Below are positions 1-8,455 of a DNA stretch of 33,266 nucleotides, one piece after another. The notes under the pieces are model-generated. The model did not search any database and was not told the origin of the DNA. It saw only the letters and a program-made list of their open reading frames with translations. The stretch is from Pseudomonadota bacterium (GTDB lineage: Bacteria; Pseudomonadota; Gammaproteobacteria; Steroidobacterales; Steroidobacteraceae). The translations under genes were made by a program, and so were the position numbers. Every line of letters starts with the position of its first letter. Within the stretch, counting starts at the first letter, position 1. The DNA is taken from the NCBI GenBank assembly GCA_021807675.1, contig JAKBCR010000022.1, positions 1 to 33,266 of the forward strand. Reading direction: 5' to 3'.

Positions 1-968
1 TGCGGAACCCCCGCGGAGATGCCGCCCGTGATCACACCCCCCAGCCCGAGCTGCCAATAAAGTGGCAACTTGAGCCGGACGAACTGGGATTTGGCAAAGT
101 CGAGCAACGCCAGAAAGGGGGGAGCGAGATGGCCGAGCAGCACTCCGAGGAAGGCATAGAAGCCGAGCTCCCAGTTGGAGGCGAATACGACGTGGGGCAC
201 ATCGAAGACAGGACCGTAGCCGAGGAAGCGATGAATGACGGAATTGGAGACGGCCGAGGCGACCACCAGCGGGACGAAGCTCTCCATCGTCGTCGAGCCC
301 AGGACGATCTCCGTCGCGAACAAGGCGCCCGATATGGGCGCGTTGTAGGCGGCCGCGATACCGGCCGCCACGCCACAGGCCACCATGAGCCGCAGGCGCG
401 GCACGGGTGCGCGCGCAAGCAGGCCCAGCCTCGAGCCAAGCATTGCGGCCAGCTGCACCATCGAGCCTTCTCGGCCGATCGAGCCGCCCGATGAGATCGT
501 GAGGAGGGAGCCGAAGCTCTTGAGGATCGAAGCGCGAAAGCCGATCTTGCCGTCGCCGACCTTGACCGCCTCGACGTAATCCACGGCCTTGGACGAGACG
601 AACGTGCGGCGGACGAAATACAGCACGGAGCCCGCAAGCACGCCGCCGACCATCGGCACGAGCGCCCGGTGCCACCAGACCAGGCTCGAGGCGGCCCCCA
701 CCAGCCCCGAGCCGTGTCCGGGGATGCTCGTATAGCCGGTGAAGAGCTTCGTGAAGAGGCGGATCAACTCCCGGAAGACCACGCTCGCGAGCGCGCCGAC
801 GATTCCGACCAGAGTCGCCCAGAACACGATGCCCGCCAGATCCTCGTGCCCGGACAGGATCAACCGCAGCCGCGTCAGCAGCGACAGCGGTACACGCGCG
901 AACTCTCGTGCCTTGACGTGCATCTTCCGATTGGGCCCGATTCCGCTCCCGAACGGGGGATTATGCAT
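1..968 (-). CDS. ClC-family chloride channel/transporter, 3' end outside window
   Basis: Integral membrane protein predicted to move chloride or another anion across the inner membrane. About 322 residues are visible before the window edge. Several hydrophobic helices are seen, beginning near residue 45. GSIGREGSMVQ at 162-172 is the ClC selectivity/gating signature, with Glu167 as the gating glutamate; the usual Pro after GREG is Ser. YNAPISGALFATE at 208-220 is the second conserved block. The later GxFxP block lies off the edge. The position that holds the proton-relay glutamate in E. coli CLC-ec1 (E203) looks like Ile221, so simple H+/Cl- exchange is doubtful; this rests on a by-eye alignment. 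The ATG at 968 has GAGGGG about 8 bases upstream; a second in-frame ATG lies at 923. It is divergent from the superoxide dismutase gene. Confidence 0.9.
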   Translation of the reverse strand, partial: MHNPPFGSGIGPNRKMHVKAREFARVPLSLLTRLRLILSGHEDLAGIVFWATLVGIVGALASVVFRELIRLFTKLFTGYTSIPGHGSGLVGAASSLVWWHRALVPMVGGVLAGSVLYFVRRTFVSSKAVDYVEAVKVGDGKIGFRASILKSFGSLLTISSGGSIGREGSMVQLAAMLGSRLGLLARAPVPRLRLMVACGVAAGIAAAYNAPISGALFATEIVLGSTTMESFVPLVVASAVSNSVIHRFLGYGPVFDVPHVVFASNWELGFYAFLGVLLGHLAPPFLALLDFAKSQFVRLKLPLYWQLGLGGVITGGISAGVP

Positions 969-1101
969 TCTCGCAGCCCCTCGCTGAGCGGGGACTGAAC
1001 AAGTAGAGTGACGGAAGTAGACAAATTGCGACCGATTTCCTAGCCTTCGGGATCACGCATTGCGCGACCCCCTTGTTCCATTCATTGCAGGAGAGCACCT
1101 C

Positions 1102-1710
1102 GTGACCTTCACCCTCCCCTCGCTTCCGTTTGCGCCCGGCGCGCTCGCCGCCCGCGGCATGTGCCAGGAGACCCTGGAGTTCCACCATGGCAAGCACCAT
1201 CAGGCGTACGTCACCGCGCTGAACGGGCTCGTGGATAAGAATGACACGCTCAAGGGCAAGACGCTCGAGGAGGTGATCAAGCTCGCACACGGGCGCGAGG
1301 ACCTGACTCCCGTCTTCAACAACGCGGGACAGCATTGGAACCACAGCTTCTTCTGGAACTGTCTCTCGCCGACCGGCGGCGGCATCCCCGGCGAGCTCGA
1401 GAAGAAGCTCATCAGCGATTTCGGCAGCGTCGAGAAATTCAAGGAGGCCTTCAAGGCGGCCGCGGTCGGCCAGTTCGGCTCGGGCTGGGCCTGGCTGGTT
1501 CTCGGCAAGGACGGGCGCCTGAAGGTCTCGAAGACGGCCAACGCCGGCCTCCCGCTCGCCGCCGGAGAGGGCAAGGCGCTGCTCACCATCGACGTATGGG
1601 AGCATGCCTATTACATCGACTTCCGCAATCGCCGCCCCGACTTCACCGATAATTTCCTGGCCAAGCTGGCGAACTACGAGTTCGCGGCTCAGCAGCTGAA
1701 GTCCGCCTGA
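1102..1710 (+). CDS. sodB: Iron superoxide dismutase
   Basis: Cytoplasmic enzyme converting superoxide to oxygen and hydrogen peroxide, 202 residues (family about 190-210). Metal ligands are visible as His28 (in EFHHGKHH), His81 (in QHWNH), Asp164 and His168 (in DVWEHAYYID). Gln77 in NNAGQHWNH and the NCLSP block point to the iron-type rather than the manganese-type enzyme. I chose the GTG at 1102 because GCAGGAGAG sits 7 bases upstream and the N-terminus then matches the family (TFTLPSLPFAPGAL); the longer frame from 1060 adds non-conserved residues. There is no signal peptide. It is monocistronic, followed by a strong hairpin terminator at 1878. SodB in relatives is often iron-regulated, but no regulator site is obvious here. 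Confidence 0.96.
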   Translation: MTFTLPSLPFAPGALAARGMCQETLEFHHGKHHQAYVTALNGLVDKNDTLKGKTLEEVIKLAHGREDLTPVFNNAGQHWNHSFFWNCLSPTGGGIPGELEKKLISDFGSVEKFKEAFKAAAVGQFGSGWAWLVLGKDGRLKVSKTANAGLPLAAGEGKALLTIDVWEHAYYIDFRNRRPDFTDNFLAKLANYEFAAQQLKSA

Positions 1711-1877
1711 GCACACCTGCTGTCTCGCCAGAGACTGCAGTCGCCGCGCGGCGCTGCGGGCGAGCGTGGTCCCGTGACGGCACGGAGCGAACCAAAGGCC
1801 GCGGCAGGGGTCCGATCTGTGATGCCCGCCGCGGCCGTCATGGGTTGGTCCCGGTCGCGGCACGGCATTGAGAGCCG

Positions 1878-1914
1878 GGGAGCCGGCCCGAGATCGGGCC
1901 GGCTCCCTTTCTCT
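1878..1914 (+). terminator. Rho-independent terminator after sodB
   Basis: A 13-bp perfect GC-rich stem (GGGAGCCGGCCCG pairing with CGGGCCGGCTCCC) closes a 4-base loop and is followed by TTTCTCT. It lies 167 bases after the sodB stop codon and points in the same direction. Confidence 0.75.
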
Positions 1915-1978
1915 ATAGGCGCAAAGAGCGGCATCCTGCCGCTTTACGCGGCCAGCCCAGTGACAGGGATTGACCTCG

Positions 1979-2003
1979 CGGCCCAGAGAACGGCTCTGGG
2001 CCG
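1979..2003. other. Hairpin in the M16 protease leader
   Basis: CGGCCCAGAG pairs perfectly with CTCTGGGCCG across a 5-base loop, giving a 10-bp stem 39 bases before the protease start codon. No T-tract follows, so it is not a classical terminator. It may be a leader RNA structure or part of a read-through barrier. Confidence 0.5.
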
Positions 2004-2042
2004 CTTACTAACTTGCTTTCGCACGGTGCAGAAAGAGAAAAC

Positions 2043-4721
2043 ATGCGCGCGACTCTGATCTCTGCCTTTGCCATCTGCATCGCTGCGTTGGCCGCACCTC
2101 AATCGCGCGCTGCCGCAGCAGCCAACCCGCTGGGGACGCAGGTCGCCCGGGAGACGCTGGCGAATGGGTTACGGGTGGTGGTGGTGCGCGACCCCCTGGC
2201 GCCGGTGGTTGCCACGTCGGTCAACTATCTGGTGGGGTCCGATGAGGCGCCGCAGGGATTTCCCGGAATGGCGCACGCCCAGGAGCACATGATGTTTCGC
2301 GGCAGCCCGGGACTCACGGCCGACCAGCTCGCCGACATCGGCAGCGTCATGGGGGGCAACTTCAACGCCGATACGCGCGAGAGCATGACCCAGTATCTCT
2401 TCACGGTCCCGGCGGAGGACCTCGCTGTCGCGCTGCACATCGAGGCGATCCGGATGCGTGGAGTGCTCGATGCGGCGAGTCAGTGGAAGGAGGAGCGCGG
2501 GGCGATCGAGCAGGAGGTGGCGCAGGACCTGTCCGACCCGGACTACGTTCTCTACGAGAAAATGCGCGCGGAGATGTTCGCGGGAACTCCATATGCCCAT
2601 GACGCGCTCGGCACCCGCCCCTCATTCAACGCCACCACCGCGGCAATGCTGCATCGGTTCTATGACAGGTGGTATGCGCCGAACAACGCCATCCTGGTGA
2701 TCGCCGGCGATATCGATCCGACATCGACTCTGCTCGAGGTGAAGCGGCTCTTCGGCGCCATCCCTTCGAAGACACTCCCGCCGCGTCCCGCGGTGCGGCT
2801 CGGGCCGCCGCACGCCGCCACCTTCACCATGAGTACGGATCATCCGAACGGCATGGCGATGATCGCGATGCGCACCCCGGGGCTCGACAGTCGCGACTTT
2901 GCCGCGCTCGAGGTGCTCTCGGACGTGCTCGACAGCCGCCGGTTCGCACTCTTCGGGCTGGTGCCCCAGGGCAAGGCGCTGGATGCGGATTTCTCGCTCG
3001 ACCCCCTGCCAAAGGCGGGCATCGCTTATGCGACCGTCTCCTTCGCCGCAGGACAGGATCCCAAGGCGATCGAGAGCGACATCCGCTCCATCCTCACCGG
3101 CGTGGCGAAGCACGGCGTCCCCGCCGATCTCGTCGCGGCAGCCAAGCTGCAGGAGCGGCGCGCGGCCGAGTTTCAGAAGAACTCCATCGCGGACTTCGCC
3201 TCCGACTGGTCCGACGCTCTGGCGCTGTACAAAGTGCGCTCGCCGAACGTGGAGCTGGCGCGGATCGAGAAAGTCACCGTGCAGGACGTCGACCGCGTGG
3301 CGCGCAAGTACCTCGATCTCGACCATGCCGTCACGGCCGTGATGCTGCCGCAAGGCTCGGGAAAACCGGTGCCCTCGAGCGGTGGGTTCGGCGGCCAGGA
3401 GTCGATCTCGCTCGGCGCCGCGAAGCCAACGGCGCTGCCGAACTGGGCGGCAGTCGCGCTGAGCCGCCTGAGCGTGCCGCCTTCCACTCTCCATCCGGTG
3501 GTCACCCGACTGCCGAATGGTCTGACGCTGATAGTGCAAACCGAGGATGTCAGCAATACGGTCAGTGTCTTCGGCCACATCCGCAATCAGCCCGATCTCG
3601 AGGAGCCCCATGGCGAGATGGGGGTTAGCGATCTGCTCGACCGCATGTTCATGTTCGGCAGCGGGCAGTTGCACCGGCTTCAGTTCCAGCAGGCGCTGGA
3701 TACCATCGGCGCGAGCGAGCAGGCGGGCACCGATTTCGGTCTCGAGGTCCTGCCCGAGAACCTCGATCGCGGCGTGCAGCTGCTCGCGCAGAACGAGCTC
3801 GACCCCTACCTGCCCGCCAAAGCCATGGCGATCCTTCGCGGTCAGCTCGCCGCGAGCGTGGCAGCCCGCAATCAGAGTCCGGGGTTCCTCACGCGGCACT
3901 CTTTGCGCCAAGCGCTCTTTCCCGGGACCGACCCGAGCCTTCGCATGTCCACACCAGCCAGCGTCAGTGCGCTGACCCCGGCTGACGTGCGCGCTTATTA
4001 CCGGAAAGTGTTCCGCCCCGATCTCACCACCATCGTGGTGATCGGCAAGGTGACCCCGCAGCAGTCCCTTTCCGTGATCCAGAAATATTTCGGCTCCTGG
4101 AAAGCGGTGGGACCCAAGCCGCCGACGGAATTGCCGCCGGTGCCGCTCAATCGGGCCGACGTCGTGGCGGTTCCGGACGCCAGCCGCGTGCAGGACATCG
4201 TGGTCCTCGCCCAGACCCTGCCGCTCACGCGGAGCGATCCCGACTACTTCCCGCTGGAGCTCGGCAATGCGGTGCTGGGCGGCAGCTTCTACTCGACGCG
4301 TCTCAGCATCGCGCTGCGCAAGCGAACCGGCCTCGTGTATTCGGTCGGCTCGATGCTCGAGGCCGGCAAGACCCGCAGCGCCTACCTCGTGGAGTATGCC
4401 TGCGATCCACCCAACGTCTTCAAGGCCGCCGCCATCGTTCGGCGCGAGATTGCCGAGATGCGTCGCAAGCCGGTGGGCAAAGAGGAGTTGCTGCGCGTCA
4501 AGGAGCTGCTGCTGCGGCAGATCCCGCTGGAGGAATCGAGCGTGGATGCGATCGCGGGCGGCATCATCAGCCGGGTCGACCTCGGCTTACCCCTCGATGA
4601 GCCCACGATTGCGGCCCGGCACTACATCGAGCTCGGCCCGGCGCAGATCGAGGCGGCGTTCCACGAATGGATGCGTCCGAATGATCTCGTGAGGGTCAGT
4701 GAGGGGCCGACCCCGCGGTAG
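2043..4721 (+). CDS. Exported M16-family zinc metalloprotease (two-domain, pitrilysin-like)
   Basis: Predicted periplasmic zinc peptidase, 892 residues. The N-terminus (MRATLISAFAICIAALAAPQ) is a signal peptide ending near Ala23-Ala27. The first M16 domain carries the inverted zinc motif HAQEH at 78-82 with the distal glutamate near Glu158 (ERGAIEQEV). A second M16 half begins near residue 485 (RLPNGLTLIVQTEDV); the region matching the zinc site reads HGEMG, so that half is non-catalytic. An active and an inactive half forming a clamp is the usual arrangement of the family. A longer frame from 2013 exists, but the ATG at 2043 gives the signal peptide directly. It ends convergently, overlapping the last 26 bases of the next gene. 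The substrate is unknown; peptides are likely. Confidence 0.92.
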   Translation: MRATLISAFAICIAALAAPQSRAAAAANPLGTQVARETLANGLRVVVVRDPLAPVVATSVNYLVGSDEAPQGFPGMAHAQEHMMFRGSPGLTADQLADIGSVMGGNFNADTRESMTQYLFTVPAEDLAVALHIEAIRMRGVLDAASQWKEERGAIEQEVAQDLSDPDYVLYEKMRAEMFAGTPYAHDALGTRPSFNATTAAMLHRFYDRWYAPNNAILVIAGDIDPTSTLLEVKRLFGAIPSKTLPPRPAVRLGPPHAATFTMSTDHPNGMAMIAMRTPGLDSRDFAALEVLSDVLDSRRFALFGLVPQGKALDADFSLDPLPKAGIAYATVSFAAGQDPKAIESDIRSILTGVAKHGVPADLVAAAKLQERRAAEFQKNSIADFASDWSDALALYKVRSPNVELARIEKVTVQDVDRVARKYLDLDHAVTAVMLPQGSGKPVPSSGGFGGQESISLGAAKPTALPNWAAVALSRLSVPPSTLHPVVTRLPNGLTLIVQTEDVSNTVSVFGHIRNQPDLEEPHGEMGVSDLLDRMFMFGSGQLHRLQFQQALDTIGASEQAGTDFGLEVLPENLDRGVQLLAQNELDPYLPAKAMAILRGQLAASVAARNQSPGFLTRHSLRQALFPGTDPSLRMSTPASVSALTPADVRAYYRKVFRPDLTTIVVIGKVTPQQSLSVIQKYFGSWKAVGPKPPTELPPVPLNRADVVAVPDASRVQDIVVLAQTLPLTRSDPDYFPLELGNAVLGGSFYSTRLSIALRKRTGLVYSVGSMLEAGKTRSAYLVEYACDPPNVFKAAAIVRREIAEMRRKPVGKEELLRVKELLLRQIPLEESSVDAIAGGIISRVDLGLPLDEPTIAARHYIELGPAQIEAAFHEWMRPNDLVRVSEGPTPR

Positions 4722-5334
4722 GCACCCTGGTCGCAGCTGCGGTCGGCGCCATCGCGATGACCGGCAGGCTCAACGTCACGGAGAATTTGCCCGACAGAGG
4801 CCGCGGCGCGGAGCAGTCGAAATGGGCGGTGTGCACCTTGACGGGCAACGACGCGAACATCGTCCCGTCGATCTGCCGCAGCAGCCGGCAGTCCGAGACG
4901 TGCAAGGTCTTCGGCTTGCCCGGCGCGAGGCGAATGGTGCGCTCGACGGCCTCGATCGGCGCTCCTTGCACGCCGGGCCGAAGCACGAATGGAAGTTGGA
5001 ATCGGGCCTCGACTTTCGGCGACTTCATGTCACCACTCGGCGATGGGCTGCAGTCGTACGGCAGGATGTCGATGCTTGCGAGCGGCGCCCCGAGACGCAG
5101 CAGAATGCCGTGGAATTCGTACCAGAGCTGGTCACAGGTGTAGGTGCGCGGAAGTTTCTCGAAGTCGACGATCATGTCGTAGACCCGCCAGAGTGCAGGG
5201 CGCGCCGACTCGGAATTTGCCCCGCGGTCCCGCACGCCCACCGCCACGGCCCTCTGCGCACCGGTTGCGATAGCGCAAGTCCCCGCGAATGCCAGCACGC
5301 ATGCAGCCCCCAAGGCGCGCAGACGCTTTCTCAT
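4696..5334 (-). CDS. Exported protein of unknown function, Cys-containing
   Basis: A 212-residue protein that I cannot assign to a named family. The N-terminus (MRKRLRALGAACVLAFAGTC) is a Sec signal peptide with cleavage expected around residues 25-32; Cys20 is not in a good lipobox context. The mature part has four cysteines (in TYTCDQ, PYDCSP, VSDCRL and HFDCSA), enough for two periplasmic disulfides, and alternating hydrophobic stretches suggesting a beta-rich fold. Coding is supported by the signal peptide, codon bias and a stop that only just overlaps the convergent protease gene. The start ATG lies 176 bases from the divergent ferritin-like gene, so the two could share a control region. 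Confidence 0.75.
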   Translation of the reverse strand: MRKRLRALGAACVLAFAGTCAIATGAQRAVAVGVRDRGANSESARPALWRVYDMIVDFEKLPRTYTCDQLWYEFHGILLRLGAPLASIDILPYDCSPSPSGDMKSPKVEARFQLPFVLRPGVQGAPIEAVERTIRLAPGKPKTLHVSDCRLLRQIDGTMFASLPVKVHTAHFDCSAPRPLSGKFSVTLSLPVIAMAPTAAATRVPTAGSAPH

Positions 5335-5510
5335 GGGCCCTCCGAAAATCTCTTTGGATTCATCGAGCTTGACCGTCTACCCTGGGTCTTCGTTCCCCAG
5401 GGCGGGTCGCCAGACCCGGCTCGCTTGCCCGAATTTGCCACGATTCCGCCACGGCGTAGGCCTGATCGGCGCCGAGACTCTCCATCAGGCTCCGGTGGCG
5501 GACAGGACCC

Positions 5511-6257
5511 ATGCTCACGAATCGCAGGATCTGGCTTAACCATTTCGAGTACCACGCACAGCAGCCGCGCGGCGCGGCGAGCGGCTCCCTCAGCGCCCTC
5601 AGGCTCGAGGAGCGGCGGCTCATTGCCCGCTCCATTGCGACCTTTCAACTGGGCGAGCAGTCCGACGGCACCGGGCTTCTGCGCGCGGCGCGCCGCTTCG
5701 CGGCAGTTCACGGCGATGAGCTCTTGCCGCGCATCACCGAGCTTTTCATCCGCGAGGAGCAACGCCACGCGCGCCTGCTGCGCGAGTTCATGGAGGAGCA
5801 TGGCATCCGGCCGAAATACCGGCACTGGAGCGATTCGCTATTCCGCCGGATTCGCAGGCTGGCCGGGTTCGAGCTCTACCTCCACGTCCTCATCGCAGCC
5901 GAGCTGATCGGCAACGTCTATTACCGCGCACTCGAGTCCGTTACGACCTGCCAGCGGCTCCGGCATCTGTGCCGGACTCTGATCGCAGATGAGCTCGCGC
6001 ACGTCGGCTACGAGTCGGAGCTCATCCTCGAGCTGCGGGCAAGGAAGCCCTCCCTGCTGCGCACACCCATTCGGCTGACGCATCGCGCCTTCTTCTGCGT
6101 TGCCGTCGGCGCCGTATGGGTCTCTCACCGCGCCGTTCTGCACCGGGCAGGGCACTCCGCGGCCGAATTCCTGCGACGCTGTCTCGAGCAGTACTCGTTT
6201 CACCTCGACCCGCCGGCCGAGTGGGCCGCCGCGGCGGCCGAATCCCGGCGCGGCTAG
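5511..6257 (+). CDS. Ferritin-like di-iron four-helix protein
   Basis: 248-residue cytoplasmic protein. The metal-ligand pattern of ferritin-like carboxylate di-iron proteins is visible in order: Glu49 (QLGEQ), Glu83-x-x-His86 (REEQRHARLL), Glu131 (AAELIGNVYY) and Glu161-x-x-His164 (ADELAHVGYE). These are four helices carrying E, ExxH, E and ExxH. Such proteins act as oxidases, oxygenases or iron-handling proteins; which applies here cannot be read from sequence. The C-terminal third (from about residue 175) contains a hydrophobic stretch (AFFCVAVGAVWVSHRAVL) that may pack on the core or touch the membrane. The ATG at 5511 has ACAGGA 4-9 bases upstream. It is convergent with the Cds1-like gene. 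Confidence 0.75.
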   Translation: MLTNRRIWLNHFEYHAQQPRGAASGSLSALRLEERRLIARSIATFQLGEQSDGTGLLRAARRFAAVHGDELLPRITELFIREEQRHARLLREFMEEHGIRPKYRHWSDSLFRRIRRLAGFELYLHVLIAAELIGNVYYRALESVTTCQRLRHLCRTLIADELAHVGYESELILELRARKPSLLRTPIRLTHRAFFCVAVGAVWVSHRAVLHRAGHSAAEFLRRCLEQYSFHLDPPAEWAAAAAESRRG

Positions 6258-6316
6258 CAGACCGCTTCGCCGCGGATAGAGAGGCGCGGCACGCTACGCC
6301 CTATCCCTTCAAGCGG

Positions 6317-7396
6317 TCAGCGCAGCGGCCTTCCCCCGAAGAACTCGCGCAGCGCGGCGATGCCGGGCGCCAGGTCGAGCTTCTTCTGCGCGATCCATGC
6401 GTCATTGAAATAGGTTGAGGCGTAGCGCTCGCCCTGGTCGCAAAGGATCGAGACCACAGACCCAGTCTCGCCCGTGGCCGCCATCTCCGAGATCAGCCAT
6501 GCGCAGGCCCAGATGTTGGTACCGGTCGACCCGCCACAACGGCGGCCGAGCCGCTCGCTGATGACGCGCGTCGCGGCGATGCTGCAGGCGTCGGATACCG
6601 GAATCATGCGGTCGACGACCTCGGGAATGAAGGAAGGCTCGACGTGTTGGCGGCCGATGCCTTCGATGCAGGAATCGCAGCGCTCGACCGCGGTAATGCT
6701 GCGATCCGCGTAGTGGCGGTGGAATACCGACGCTTCCGGATCGCTGACGCAGATCTCAGTCGCGTAGCGGTAATAGCGCACGTATCTTCCGAGAGTGGCA
6801 GAGGTTCCCCCGGTCCCGGCTCCACAGACAATCCAGCGCGGTATGGGATGGGGCTCCTGGCCGAGCTGGCGGAAAACGGATTCCGCGATGTTGTTGTTGC
6901 CGCGCCAGTCCGTAGCCCGCTCCGCGTAAGTGAACTGGTCCATGTAGTGGCCCGAGACCTCCCTCGCCAGACGCTGCGCCTCGGCGTGAACAGTCTTCGG
7001 ATCGTCGACGAAGTGGCACTCACCGCCATGAAATTCGATCGCCGCGATCTTCTCGGCGGCGGTGGCTCGCGGCACCACCGCGATGAACCGCAGCCCCAGC
7101 ATGCGCGCAAAGTACGCTTCCGAAACGGCGGTCGAGCCGCTCGATGCCTCGACGATCGGCGTGCCCGGCCCGACCCATCCGTTGCACAACGCATAAAGAA
7201 AGAGCGACCGGGCGAGCCGGTGCTTGAGACTGCCGGTCGGGTGACTCGACTCGTCCTTCAGATAGAGGTCGATCCCGGGGTAGCCGGAGAGCTCCACCGG
7301 GATGAGGTGCGTGTCCGCGGAACGGTTGAAATCCGCGTCGATGCGGCGCACCGCCTCGGCGGTCCATGTACGTGAGACAGGGAATGGGCGGCTCAC
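6317..7396 (-). CDS. PLP-dependent cysteine synthase-family protein, Cds1-like cysteine desulfhydrase
   Basis: 359-residue fold-type II PLP enzyme. The cofactor lysine is Lys58 in [14 protein letters not shown]; the phosphate-binding glycine loop is [13 protein letters not shown], and GGSTGTN lies near the C-terminal part. The block [11 protein letters not shown] followed by [19 protein letters not shown] resembles Cds1 (Mycobacterium Rv3684 type), which releases H2S, pyruvate and ammonia from cysteine. That assignment is from memory of the family, and O-acetylserine or cystathionine chemistry remains possible. The start is GTG at 7396, overlapping the stop of the upstream dehydrogenase as GTGA, so translation is coupled. 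It is the second gene of a two-gene operon from the promoter near 8424. Confidence 0.85.
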   Translation of the reverse strand: MSRPFPVSRTWTAEAVRRIDADFNRSADTHLIPVELSGYPGIDLYLKDESSHPTGSLKHRLARSLFLYALCNGWVGPGTPIVEASSGSTAVSEAYFARMLGLRFIAVVPRATAAEKIAAIEFHGGECHFVDDPKTVHAEAQRLAREVSGHYMDQFTYAERATDWRGNNNIAESVFRQLGQEPHPIPRWIVCGAGTGGTSATLGRYVRYYRYATEICVSDPEASVFHRHYADRSITAVERCDSCIEGIGRQHVEPSFIPEVVDRMIPVSDACSIAATRVISERLGRRCGGSTGTNIWACAWLISEMAATGETGSVVSILCDQGERYASTYFNDAWIAQKKLDLAPGIAALREFFGGRPLR

Positions 7397-8394
7397 GGCT
7401 TGGCCTCACTCGGCTTCGATCGGACCGCGGCGCCCGATCGCGGGTCATTCCGTGGCTCCCGGGGCGGCTCCCCGCGCAGTACCCGGACCACTTCCTCGCT
7501 CGCCTTGCGCCGCAGATCTCGCAGTGACGCATCGGAGGAGAATGCAATGTGAGGGGTGAGAATGACATCGCCTCGCAGCAGTCCGGGCGGAACGCGCGAC
7601 TCATCCTCCAACACATCCAGCGCTGCGCCGGCGAGCCTTCCGCCCTCGAGTGCGTCGATCAGGGCAGGCGTGTCGATCACGGCGCCGCGGCTCACGTTGA
7701 CCAGGAAGGCTCCGGGCCTCATGAGCGCGATCCGCTCGCGATCGAGCAGGTGCCGCGTCTCCGCGGTGAGCGGCAGATGGACGATCACCACATCGGAGCG
7801 GCTCAGAAGGTCTTCCAGGCTCGTCATCTCCAACCCGGGAATGGCGTTGTGGCTTCGCGCATGTCCCAGCAGGCTCACGCCAAAGGAGCGCAGCTTCTCT
7901 GCGGTCCGCCGTCCCGTTCGTCCGAGACCGATGATTCCACAGGTCAAATCGCGCACGCGCCGCAGCCTGGCGCTGGCCGGCTCCCAGTGGCCGGCCTTGA
8001 CCTCCCGATCGAACTGAACGAGTCCTCGCGCCCAGGCGAGCAACATCCCGACGGCGTGGTCGGACACCTCCTCGATGCAGTAATCCGGAACATTCGTGAC
8101 CCAGATGCCGCGGCGTGTAGCCTCATCGACGGCGATATTGTCGAGCCCGACTCCGAGGCGGGCGACGATGCGCAAGGACGCGCTGGCCGCGATCGCGGCG
8201 GCGCTCACGGGCGCCCAGTTGGTCATGATCGCGGCAGGCCGGTATTCAGCGGCAAGAGCTGTAATGACGTCCGCGGAAGCGGCTGTGGCAGGACCGGTAA
8301 CGAGGCGCAAGCCCGCCCCCTCGATGAGCTGCGCCTCGAGGGTGACATCGGGCCACGCGTAGTCGGTGAGCAGAACGGTCGGGCGGGAGCTCAT
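7393..8394 (-). CDS. D-isomer-specific 2-hydroxyacid dehydrogenase
   Basis: 333-residue NAD(P)-dependent oxidoreductase interconverting a 2-hydroxyacid and its 2-keto acid. The nucleotide loop is GLGRTG at 156-161. Catalytic residues of the family are Arg236 (NVSRGAVID), Glu265 (VLEDES) and His282 (LTPHIAF). The length fits single-module enzymes; there is no ACT domain, so it is not a full-length SerA, although 3-phosphoglycerate or hydroxypyruvate substrates remain possible. The proline- and arginine-rich C-terminal tail (after about 305) looks like an extension. The first gene of an operon, it overlaps the Cds1-like gene by 4 bases (GTGA), which suggests that its keto or hydroxy acid is linked to cysteine or serine breakdown; that link is inference. 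Confidence 0.9.
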   Translation of the reverse strand: MSSRPTVLLTDYAWPDVTLEAQLIEGAGLRLVTGPATAASADVITALAAEYRPAAIMTNWAPVSAAAIAASASLRIVARLGVGLDNIAVDEATRRGIWVTNVPDYCIEEVSDHAVGMLLAWARGLVQFDREVKAGHWEPASARLRRVRDLTCGIIGLGRTGRRTAEKLRSFGVSLLGHARSHNAIPGLEMTSLEDLLSRSDVVIVHLPLTAETRHLLDRERIALMRPGAFLVNVSRGAVIDTPALIDALEGGRLAGAALDVLEDESRVPPGLLRGDVILTPHIAFSSDASLRDLRRKASEEVVRVLRGEPPREPRNDPRSGAAVRSKPSEAKP

Positions 8395-8404
8395 GTGGCC
8401 AAAT

Positions 8405-8429
8405 GCTGATCCGGTATCAGCCGATTATA
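8405..8429 (-). promoter_or_regulatory. Promoter -10 and inverted repeat upstream of the dehydrogenase/cds1-like operon
   Basis: Read on the minus strand, a perfect TATAAT lies at 8429-8424, 30 bases before the ATG at 8394. No good -35 is visible at 17 bases (GC-rich purine tract). Just downstream, at 8405-8421, GCTGAT and ATCAGC form a 6-bp inverted repeat around 5 bases, where an operator would block the start of transcription. Confidence 0.55.
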
Positions 8430-8455
8430 TTCGAGCGCCCCCTCCCTCCTGGCGA

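Larger units (their letters stand above)
1711..2042. other. Intergenic region between sodB and the M16 protease
   Basis: This 332-base gap has no convincing gene. It holds two perfect hairpins (1878-1907 and 1979-2003). A TTGACC at 1970-1975 resembles a -35 box, but no good -10 lies at the right distance, so the promoter of the protease gene is not assigned. Confidence 0.6.

Noticed and set aside
32-637. A 201-codon minus-strand frame rich in Ser and Arg
   Set aside because: The ClC frame on the same strand, which is open to the window edge, explains the sequence.
961-1863. A 300-codon minus-strand frame opposite sodB
   Set aside because: Shadow of the superoxide dismutase gene, whose metal ligands are all visible on the plus strand.
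2622-3911. A 429-codon minus-strand frame opposite the M16 protease
   Set aside because: Shadow of the protease gene; no ribosome site or recognisable motif.
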